DNA from: Aurelia coerulea
Lineage: Eukaryota; Cnidaria; Scyphozoa; Semaeostomeae; Ulmaridae
DNA: 64,000 bases
Reading direction: 5' to 3'
Assembly (NCBI GenBank): GCA_039566865.1
Contig: CM076948.1
Span: forward strand, 25,729,001-25,793,000
Shown: in pieces, positions 39,001 through 51,000 of the stretch
How the letters are laid out: every line of letters starts with the position of its first letter
Position numbering within the stretch: position 1 is the first letter of the stretch
Notes under the pieces: model-generated
The model's input: the letters and a program-made list of their open reading frames with translations, nothing else
Database searches by the model: none
Told to the model about the DNA's origin: nothing
Program-made: the position numbers and the translations under genes

Positions 39001-42000
39001 TAGTGATATCTGTATTATATACATTTTATTTCTAATTTATCCAAAACATTCCATTTTCGCAAAAATCTTCTCACACAGAACGCTGCGAAGAGCCATTTCA
39101 TCACCCTCAAGAGTTATGAGAAATTATTTCTTTTACACTGTTAAAGTTGTGATCCCATGACCATATCTTTTAACTCTTTGGGAGCTAAAGGCACACTGTC
39201 CCCTCGATAATTTGCTTCATCCAAAGAAAGCAAAGTCATTCATGCATAATTTTCATGGCCAAGAAAATTACGCATGAATAATCCTGCCTTCTTTGAACAC
39301 AGGAAATTAGCGTAAATTTGTGGAATATTCGATAGAGATCTTTATCAATTTCTTTCCTTCATGAAGGGGATAGATTGCCTTTAAAATGATCTTTCATATG
39401 GTTCTGTATTCATGATCCGTGAAATTTGAGACAACAGAGGCCAACCAAGAGATGGCACGTGTAAGGCATGCTGGTTAAAACAACATAGAGCTCAAATCTT
39501 TAAAAACGTCGGTGTAAAATTCTATTACAGTTTCCTTTGAATTAAATGGCTTGGAAGGAACTCAGCCTTTTTTTGCTGTAAATCTCCCGTGGAGATTCAT
39601 TGATATCTTTATTAGTTTCAAAATGGCGGCATTTATTAAATTTGAGGCTATGACGTCATCAAATTTCTAAATCCTAAACCAGAAAAGATACTGATTTCTG
39701 CTTTCCACCATATTGTAGGCCTTTATAAAGTACGATTTTCATGAAGATTGTATCATTTTTCCTCTATTGTTTTAGGACTTACGATGATTCCAATTTTTTC
39801 AAAATTTTCCATCAATTCTTTCAAAAACAATTAAATTGCCACCATTTTGAAAAAAAATTAAGCTATCAAAAAATTTCCACGGCAGATTTACAGCAAAGTA
39901 CTTTAAGTTCCTTTCAAGCCATTCAATTCGAAGAAAAATGGAATAGAATTTTACACCGACCTTTTTAAAGATTTGAAAGATTTGAGCTCTATGCTCCCAA
40001 AATGAGAATGGTTTTGGATAAGATCTTGACCTGAAAAAGGTCGGTGGCTCACATGAACGAATCACAGGCTCGATCCAATCCTAACAGTCTTTGGTATTAA
40101 GAGCTGCCTGCCATGTTTTCTATATTTATGGTTATTGTACGTCCAAGTTACTTTCTTTTGGTTGTGTTATAACGCTGTCAGTGTCAATTTTTGGTAATAA
40201 ATCTTTGTTTTATCGTCCCGTTCATTAAGACTTTCGTGTAGGTGCTTCAAAAAGTTTGTGTGCGCCTGAATAATTTAGTGAATTCATGCTGAGCAGCTAA
40301 AGTGAAAAGCTAAATAATCAAGAGCTACTTCAAAGCTACTTCAAAGCTACTTCAAAGCTGCAAATCTACGAAGTTACTTCAAAGATACTTCTATCTAGAT
40401 ATACTTTCTTTCATGAAACTTTCATGGGGCCAAAATTTAATAGGCTTTCTTATACAAACAGCTGAGCTTTGCAGTGGCGAAGCTAAAATGTTATTGGAGT
40501 GGATGGATATCAAAAATTTCCACGGCAGATTTACAGCAAACTTCTATAAGTTCCTTTCAAGCTATTCAATTCAAAGAAAAATGGAATAGAATTTTACACC
40601 CACCTTTTTAAAGATTTGAAAGATTTGGGCCCTATGCTGGTTAAAACAGGCCGTATATATAATAAGTGGAAAAGGAATTTAATTTGTTTGTTAATAATAC
40701 AGAGTACTTACGATTTGCCATTGTCCTGGATTGCCTTCAATACTGTTGGGTAATCAATTGGCTCTATGAACTGGCATAAAACAACGACCTGAACGAGGGA
40801 TAGGAAACGAGAAATTATAGCACAATCTTATGTCATCAAATAGTTACTTTAAACACGTTGCAATCATTGAGTATTGAGTTTTCAGCATCATGTTACTACC
40901 GGGTGTCCCAAAAAAAAGGTAACAGATTTGATCAGATCTAGCAAGGAGAATTTAGCTTGAATCAATCCAAAATCATTTTCAAAACATTCCTCGAAGGTTA
41001 ACTTAAACACAAATGCCTTGTTTGTTGATATTGGTGCACTGAGAGTTGCAATATTAATCTTGAAAGTCCAAATTTGCATCCATCTCCAAACCAGAGGTTT
41101 TGGGTTTTGGCCTATACTGCTAGGGCGCTGTTTTGGGGAATCACCCGAATTATTTCGCAAACCTCGTGAAGCATAAACTTGAATAGAAATTCAAAGACTG
41201 AAAAAAACAGTAACATTGACAAAGTTGGTCATCATGGGACATCGTTCCTCATCTACAAGAAACTCTACAACTCAATTCATAACTTTGACATTCAAAATAA
41301 TAGTTCATTCATCGGCTAAATGATGCCCTTGGGCATTGATGCATTTGTTGCATCTTGCAAGCATTCCCTGAAATGCATTTAAGATAAAGTCTCTTGGGAT
41401 GTCTCTACACTGGCGTCTGATCGCATTCTTCAGTTGATCAATCGTCGTAGGCTGCATATTTCTTTGCACATCCCAAATCTTGGTCTTGAGGTAACCCCAA
41501 AGGAAAAAATCTAAAATTGCCAGATCTGGTGATCTTGGAGGCCACAAGAAATCTCCACGCTTTGAGATCACTTTTCCGGGAAAGCGACCATGGAGATATT
41601 GCATTGTCTGGTTACTCGTATGAGCCGGGGCCCCATCTTGCTGCCACCACACATTCTCCTGATTTATGTTTAAGGCTGCGAATTCTCTCTGAATAACATT
41701 ATACCGAATAATGCGTAGATACTCTCGTGAATCTAAATTTCCGTTAACAAAATGTGGGCCCAAAATTCTGCCATCGCCTGTCAAACCAATCCATACCAAT
41801 ACTTGCCCGGCCCCTTGCTGACGATGAATATAATGACCATCAGGGTGACCTTGTCCATAGGGGCTATAGTTTATAACATTATGCGTGTTCACCTCAGAAT
41901 TTAACGAAAATATGGCTTCATCGGATGTGATCAAATTTGACAAAAATGTTTGATCTTCCTCGCATTTCTGAATAAACCAATGGCAAAACTCTAATCTAAG

Positions 42001-45000
42001 GGCAGGATCGCGGGGAAGTAATGCTTGCTGTTTAACGAGGACATAAGGATGAAAGTTGATGTCCTGACGTACAATCCTACTGAAGGAACTTTTTGATATT
42101 CCAAGACCATTTCTTCTCGCAGAAGATTTATGCGAACCATCTCTGTACACACCCAAACACGTTGATCTTTAGTTAGCTGAACCATTGTGAGCAAGACTGA
42201 ATCAGAGAGAAGGGGAAAGAGAAAAGAAAGGCCTTAAATACCCTTTTCCGTCGAAAATATATGCATGTTTTTGGCTTATTAACCTCAGGGACAGTAGACG
42301 CAAAAATGGCGCGCTAGTTTAGTGAACGTGCAAACAATTTTCAAAAATCAAGGCTCGTTTTCAGCAGGGTCCTAAATCTATTTATAAAGTTTCTTTGACA
42401 AAAAATAAGTAAAGTCAAGATAGTGAAATCTTTTGATATCACAGCACAGCACAACTATTGAAAGAAATAAAGCATCAGTCGCAAGATGTCCCTTTCAAAA
42501 GGTGATTGCAACATTAACCAAATGTATCTACCCTTGGGGACATTTGCCTGTAGTTAATGAACTAAACTCAAATGTCTACTCGCATTGGATATCTAGTACG
42601 TAGAAGCACTTTTCATTAATAAAATGTCCCATGGTGACTAACTTTGTCAATGTTATTGTATTTTTTCAGTCTTTGAATTTCTATTCAAATGTATCCTTCA
42701 CGAGGTTTGCGAAATAATTCGGGTGATTCCCCAACACAGCGCGCTAGCAGTTTAGGCCAAAACCCAAAACCTCTGGTTTGGAGATGGATGCAAATTTGGA
42801 CTTTCAAGATTAATATTGCAACTCTCAGTGCACCAATATCAACAAACAAGGCATTTGTGTTTAAGTTAACCTTCGAGGAATGTTTTGAAAATGATTTTGG
42901 ATTGATTCAAGCTAAATTCTCCTTGCTAGATCTGATCAAATCTGTTACCTTTTTTTTGGGACACCCGGTAGAAATCCTCGATTAAACCCAACCAGGGAGC
43001 GCCGAAGGCGCGGGAGGGGAAACGGCTAATGTTTTGAAAACTGATATTCGATGAAAACGAGGCCGAGCTTGAAAATGAGGTCGAGCAGCAAACACTCTCG
43101 AAGCAAAATAAGCAAAATGCCGGAACGTTGGAAAAGCTGTGGGCAAATACGAACATGGTGAGGCAAAAGAATTCGACATTTTCTCAAAGTTTTGTTATCA
43201 ACCCATTTGGTGTAGGTGAAACGAGAAAAGCAGATGACACTATCTTCATTTCTGAAAGACAGCGAATTTGTTTCATCATTTCAGGAAAGCATCATACATC
43301 ATTCACGCAAGTCACTGTGCGTTTCCCCTCCCGCGACTTCGGCGCTTCCTGAACCCAACCTTCGAGTTAGCCCCCCTTCAAAAAAACCCCTACCTTAGAA
43401 AAATTTTGACAACTTAAAGCCCCCTCCCCCTTCAAACGACCTCCTATCACGTACAAGTATTTCACTTCTATAAAAATGTGAATTTCACACAAATTCATTT
43501 ATTCTTTGTCTGGGTATCATGCTTATCGTCTTTATATTTCAATGCTTCATTTTTAATTTATCATTTCCTGTGAGTTCAAAATTCAAAATTGATTTTTGTT
43601 CACTTTTCTCCATGCCTTTGACAACTAGCATTTCAGTACGCCATAATACATCTACCCTATCATTCAACGAGTCTCCGCAATCGAATAGCTCCCCTCTTAA
43701 ATAATGCATTCAAAAATTAATGTTCACAAAAAAGTCCCCGGGGGCTTCTTCGAGAATTCATTGTATGTATAAACAAAATTAATAAAATGAGCACCTGGGA
43801 ATAAAGCTTTTGTTTCATGCAGCAATCTATCATACGCTGGTAGATCTGCAAAAAGATAAGAATATTTAGTTCAGAAGCTGCGCAGTAAGCATTTCAATAA
43901 CACCCAAAAAAATAAGAGAATTAAATCGCCTCCCAATCGGCTTTAGAATCGAATAAATAAAATGCCCGAGGTAGATGTGCAGATATATCCTTCTTCTTTC
44001 GATATATGCTCATATTTGCTCTTAAAAACAACTTCAGGAATGCACAATCAGCGACCTAGCTACCTGGGTTTCAGAGAAACTTTTGCGGCTTTGTTTCTTT
44101 TTAATTACTGGTTGAGGGAACAAGGGCAGATTTTGTAATACAATAGCACGAGTTGCTTTTGTTGACACCTCAATTCAAAGCGATTAGCGATCACAGACAA
44201 AGGAAATTCTCTCAACCAGTAATTCAAAACAAACAAAGCCGCAAAATTTTCTCTGAAACCCAGGTAGCTAGCTTGCTCGCTGTGCATTCCAGAAATTATC
44301 TTTAAGTGCAAACATGAGCATAGATCGAAAGAAGAAGGATATATTTACACATCTACCACGGGCATTTTATTTCTTTTGTCCAGAAGCTGAGCAGTAAATG
44401 TTTTGATAACACCCAAAAAAATAAGAGAATTGAATCGCCTCCTAAACGGCTTTTGAACCAAACAAATAAAATGCCCGCGGCAGATGTGTAGATGCATCCT
44501 TCTTCTTTCGATCTACGCTCATGTTTGCCCTTAAAAACAGTTTCTGGAATGCACAACAAGCGAGCTAGCTACCTGGGTTTCAAAGAAACTTTTGCGGCTT
44601 TGTTTGTTTTGAATTGCTGGTTGAGAGAATTTCCTTTGTCTGCAATCGCTAATCGCTCTGAATTGAGGTGTGAACAAAAGCAACTCATGCTATTGTATTA
44701 CAAAATCTGCCCTTGTTGGTTGAGGGAATGTCCTTTGTCTGCGATCGCAAATCGTTTTGAATTAAGGTGTCAACATAAGCAACTCATGCTATTGTCTTAT
44801 AAAATCTTTCCTTGTTATGAAGTTGTCAATTCAAAACGAACAATGATGAAAATAACAGTTGAATGAATGATTCTTAAATCAAGGAGAGACGGGCATTGAT
44901 CTTGTGATGTCAACAGAACTAATCGCAAGAAATGCCAACAGAGCGAGAAAGGCCTGCTATCAACTTTTTTGCTCCATATTTTTGTTCAATTTGTTTTCAA

Positions 45001-48000
45001 TGCCCAAAACGACGCTCTCACCGACTAATGTTATTTCTAATTGCTAGATATAACAACAGTCAGCGAGTGCTGCCGAGTAGTATTTGTACCAAATGCGACT
45101 GTAGCAAGGTCAACTTTATAGAAATTAATTGAATGATTATTGCTAAGGAAACGTGTATTATGTTTGCATTTACTGTTGGATAATGGTTCAAAAGGTAAAT
45201 GATTTAGAATATTGAGTTATTCTCCTCCGCCGGTTTCTAGTTCCGGAGTCCAAGGCTCTTGGTTCCGTAGTTCTGTAGTCCATGGTTCCGTGGTCCGTAA
45301 TATTGAATTCTGCATTGTCAGAAATAAACCTTTGTCGTTCATTGACGTAGTTAGGTAGTTAAGTAGGTAGGAAGAACTCATTATCTTTGTTGTTCGTTGG
45401 ATAAATGCTCACAAGCAGCGAGCCCACGAACCGCAGCCGTGAACTGGCCCGTTTCTACATAGCCAAACGGCAGACAAACAGCAGGCAGCAGGCCGGCAGT
45501 AGACTGATTACGATTGAGTCCTAGTAATCGCTACCACCCACCCACCCTACTCGCTCATAATAGGACTCATGACTTCCCAGCCAAATGGCTGGCCCTGTAA
45601 AGGATTTGCCTCGCTTTCAGAATTGACCAGTGATAAATTACGGAACAGTGCAGAGCAACAACAGCAACAACAGTTGCCCAGCAACCGCCATCGTGATTCT
45701 TCATCAAGTCGGTAATGCACATTTGGCTGGGAAGCCATGAGTCCTAGTATGAGCGAGTAGGATGGGTGGGTGGTAGCGATTACTAGGACTCAATCGTAAT
45801 CAGTCTAGGCCGGCAGACAGACAGGCTAATTTCGCTCGCTGTTTGAAGCAGAATAGTTAAGCTACCTTCGGCAGCAAATTATAAGGATTAAGAAAGGCAA
45901 TTTGTACAATCACTGAAAGTAATTAATAATCACCTTATCATCCCAAGCATGAAATGGTACTGGAACATTGAAAACATTTGACGTCATCGCACCGACTTCT
46001 AAATATTGCTTCATGGCATCACGGTTTTTTCCTTCAACTGAAAAAATAAGACAGAACCTTCTTTGAGAATTGCAGATCATGAAATGAAAAACTACGGACG
46101 GGAAAATAGCAAACGATATTTAGCAGACTGAAATCACTCCGAGGAGAGAGAGGAAAAATTGTCAAGGATTTTCGTCCCCAGGGCTTCTTGTCACATAAAT
46201 GGCAAAAAGGCCTGAGGAAGTGTTTGATCTCAGGCACAAAGATATCAGTACATATTTTTCCCATTCACTCCTTTTTTTATTTTGGATGTACTAGACATGT
46301 AGTCAAAGCATTTCAAATATGTTGTAAATACACAGTGGCGTATGGGGCCCTCATGAAAAATCCACTGAAAAATCAACAGTAAATTTAGCACATTTATATG
46401 AATTGCGTTTCAAAAAGCTAAGTAGTTTACATAACAAATTGTTGCTCTTCGGTATGGAATTATATGATATCTAAATCTTTTTTAAAAAAATACGGCAATA
46501 TTCAAAGGTTCGGGCGGTACTGTTGTGCTGTTTGATGAAGATTACTTTAAACACACAAAAATGTTACCAACAATATCCTCCATGGCAGGTTCTTTGGCTT
46601 GAAACCTATGTTTAAAGCTTCTGCGGATAGTATTAGTGCAATAGGTGCAGTAAATTTAGTGCAGACTAAGTGTTCTCCCTTTATACCTGAAAGTTATCCA
46701 TGCGAATAAACACAATAATTCTAAACAGAATTTAAGTAAACATAATGCAAAGTCACAGTATGTTATGAGATGCTCTTGCTTACAAGAATAAAGTTTTTGA
46801 GAAAAATTACAGGGAATGAACGAAAACGGAATGAAAATCCAGTGTTGTCTTAGCAGACTTTCAGGACAGTTTGGCCAAAAAGGCAAAAAGCACACAATAC
46901 GAAAAATTTGTTGGGGGCCCCTTTTGATCGGGGGCCCTTAGTTCTTCAACTAAGGTAACCTAAACTGCGTTACGCCACTGTAGATACATCACACGCACAG
47001 GGTGAGCCAACAGTTCTTTGACTATACAACACTCCCCAGAGATTAATCGACATGTTTACAAGTGCTTTGTTATGGAATCACATGGATATGCCCCAAAGTC
47101 AGAATCATAACTGTTAGAAAACAAGGAAATTTGAAAACACTTCGAGTAGTTTAGTTTCTGTCTGCTGTCAAAATAGGCTAATATATTTTTGGCACACTAA
47201 AATTCTATTTTTGAATTTTTCTGATCTCCCCCTTTTCTGTTCCTTGAACTAGTGGCATGTTGCGCACTTGTTCGAGTGATCGTTGTAGTTGTTCAAAGGA
47301 GGAACCGGTCGTAGTTAGACTTGCCCCAAGTCTATTTTGTCAACTGTAATAAGTCTAATCGGAAAGTTGGCCTTGGGGCAACTCTAGGTCGTAGTTCATG
47401 ACAAGCGGTATCTTATGATTTTGATATGAGATTGATAAAAATTTAATTGCAATCATATCACTGCGAAGAATAATTCTGTTTAACCTCTTGCCGAGTTCAA
47501 AATAATTGTAAAAAATATCTAAACATTATGGAAAAAGGACTCCAAAAACCATCTAAATCTATCTAAAAAAAAATCTAACAAGATGAGTGATAAAATAAAT
47601 CAATTTCGAATTCATGATTAATATCTAGAAACAAACAAAAAATCAAGTTCTCTTCATTTTTTAGAAAGTAAACCATTTCAGAAACTATGAATTTTTTATC
47701 GCCATGTTTATCTCAATTTAATTGAACTCAAACGGAATTATTGATTAGAAAATACTGATTGTACAATTCAAAAATATTTTGCATATGAATTGGATATCGA
47801 AAAAGCTGCGTGATATATTACAATTGAATAATCTGCATTGCATGGAAACTACGGTTTCAGTTTGAATAAATCATGGACAAAAACCGCAAAAATCGTTGGA
47901 GATCATAACTACCAATTGGGTAAGTCAAAAAGAGTGTCGACCTTTGAAAAGAAATCCGCAAAGTTTTGGTCTAAATTGCTGCTACTGGGTATGTCCCAGA

Positions 48001-51000
48001 AGAGAAACATAGGGCGTTTAACGAGAAATTTGTTGGCGAAAAGCCCGGCAAAAAACACCCAAATCGGGTGTGCTAGAGTTAAGATTGACAGATATTGGAA
48101 CACAATAGCATGAATTGTTTTTGTTGACACCTGAATTTAAAGCGATTGGCGATCGCAGACAAAGGAAATTCCCTCAACCAGTAATTCAAAACAAACAAAG
48201 CCGCAAAAGTTTCTCTGAGACCCAGGTAGCTATCGCGCTCGTTGTGCATTCCAGAAATTGTTTTTAATAGCAAACACGAGCATAAATCGAAAGAAGAAGG
48301 ATATATCTACACATCTACCAAGGGCATTTTATTTTCTTGGTTCATAAGAAAATTGAGTGGCCTTCAAATCGGCTTCTGAGCCAAACAAATTAAATGCCAG
48401 AGGCAGATGTGTAGATATATCCTTCTTCTTTCGATCTATGTTCAAGTTTGCTCTTAAAAAGAATTTCTGGGATGCACAACGAGCGAGCTAGCTACCTGGG
48501 TTTCAGAGAAACTTTTGCGGCTTTGCTTGTTTTGAATTACTGGTTGAGAGAATTTCCTTTGTCTGCAATCGCTAATCGCTTTGAATTGAGGTGTCATTCA
48601 AAAACTGCTTATGCTATTGTCTTACAAAATCTGTCCTTGTTGCTGGAGTTTCATTTTGCAGACGAGGGATCGAACTAGGTAATAATTTTAGTCTTTTTAA
48701 ATCAGTCGTTTCTGTCTGTATTCATTCCCGATTTTGTGATATAGCAATTTTGATTAAAAGTATCGAATAACTGTTTGTTTCCTATGACAATTATTTATTC
48801 ATGACAATTAAATTAATAGTCCTCAAGGGATGAAAAATAGATTATAACAGTTTTTCCTTTTGTGTTCTAATACAATGCTTCTTTGTTTCACTGTGTTTGT
48901 CGAGATTTTTTTATCTAAGTTAGCCTTTCCTGTATGCAATGAAGTTTAAAGAAATGAATTTGCGATGTAAACTGCATGAATAAAACTTGGCAAACACTCC
49001 GACTCTCGCTCTGACTCACCCAATGGTCTATGAGATACAAGAACGCGCCAATCCTATTAGTTAATCGTAAATTTCCCGCGGTTTTCCCGTAGACTCGTAT
49101 AATACGATACAAAGACGCGTTCTTGTCGCCAAAGCAACTGATTTAGGGCTGTGAGATTTACAATAAATTTAAGCGACATGACAGTAACAAAATGCGTTTG
49201 ACTAAATGATATGAGTCAAAAGTAAAAGCTTTCAGGTAATATCAACCGCTTTTATCGTTTTACAGGATAATATAAAGCCCTCGGTCTTAATGCACAGACC
49301 TCGCAAGCTCGGTCTGTACTTGTAAGACCTCGGGCTTGATATTTTCCTGTACAACACAAAACTGGTTAGTATGCGCATATGATAAACTATGAAAAGGTTT
49401 TGAAATGATAGCTCGGCGATCTGTATTTTGAGCCATGGGAATGAGAAGAAACTGCAAATCTTGGGCAGGAATCTCAGTTTTACCATCTTACATATTTTTC
49501 AATTCGTAAATGATCACGGGATTAATTTATAGCACAATTAACCGTTTTGAAGAGCTTGAATGGACAACAGTATAGATCCGCGTGAAATGTAAATGCCATT
49601 CACAGTGGGGACTAGCTGACCGCGCGTCTTTTCACGCTGTGAATGGCTTGAGTAATGTTTGTTGTTTTATGCTTTGTGTATACAAAAAAAGAAAATAAAC
49701 TTCAGAATTTCGCTAACGCAAAGCTGTTGATAGGATGATTAAAATCTGTAAAAATAATTGATCTTAGAAACAACGAACCGAAGGGAAATTCAAGATTAAC
49801 CGAACTTTTCAAATTTTGATAATTGTTCACAAGTCAAACCTTTTTTGCCTCACATGGTATCAATCAATTAATTAATCAATCAATCAATCAATCGATCGAT
49901 CAATCAATCAATCAATCAATCAGCTAAACAACAACTGGACAATAAATGCAACAATGTTTACAAACCTCGGAGCAAATCTGCTTTAATTTTCAGCCAAGCA
50001 ATATTTCGAGGATCGATCATGATGATTTTGTTCACAAGTGGTCGCAAAACTGATAAGATGTGTTCTTCTTTAGAACCAATATTTTCACTGAAATTCAAAT
50101 AAAAAATGAAGTAGATAAGGACAGCTAGACTGATTACACGTTCGTAGTTATCGCTATTGAAAGACTGGTGGACGCTGTAACTACTTGAAGCGTAGTGCCG
50201 TCATCCAATTCAATGAACGAACCGGAAATTGGGACTGAAGTAGTTAGTCTAAAGGACAGCGTCATAGCAAGAAATTTCTGATAAAACAGAAAGACATCAC
50301 GAGACCCTATACCCATTGAAAGGTTGTAAGATATTGAATTAAAAATGAACCAATTAGCAAGATTGGCAACGTGTTTTAATTCCAGCTACAGGCACTATCA
50401 AGACGATTTTCAAATCTGCTACCATCCAGCTGAAGTCACATTTCAGACGAAGTTGTCTTTAAAGGCATGTAAGGCAACAAGGGCAGATTTTGTAATACGA
50501 TAGCAACAGTTGCGTTTGATTGACACCTCAATTCAAAGCGATTAGTGTCTGCAGACAAAGGAAATTCTCTCAACCAGCAATTCAAAACAAACAAAGCCGC
50601 AAAAGTTTTCCCGAAACTAGTAGGGTAAACTCTCGCCTTGTGGAAGCGAAAGGTGGTTTTTAAGAGAAGTTATGTGCTAATAACGAAAGAAGAAGGGTGA
50701 ATCTAAAGTTTTGTCTGGCGGATTTTGTTTATTTGATTCAGGAGCTGTTTTTTAATCGTTCCATCTAAGCCCTGTGCAGAAAAGGTTTCAAAATAAAAAC
50801 AATCTCGGAAAAAAAGAAGTTATATTGGAGCCTTAAAAACTTACAAATCAAGGGTAGTTGGCCAAATATGACTGTACAAAACTTCAATGTGCTCATCTTT
50901 CTGCAAAAAAAGAAAGTTTGCCTTAAATTCATGCCAGCACTCTTTTTCGACAGAATTTCAAGCTAAATTTGGCACATTTTGCATTGTGAACCCACTGTCC

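Noticed and set aside
39741..39968. 75-codon frame conserved in two inverted copies
   Set aside because: Conservation reflects a recent duplication of the repeat; the frame lies within its foldback arm and has no domain.
41991..42184. Separate small gene at the mariner 3' side
   Set aside because: It is the out-of-frame N-terminus of the transposase (MVQLTKDQRVW), not an independent gene.
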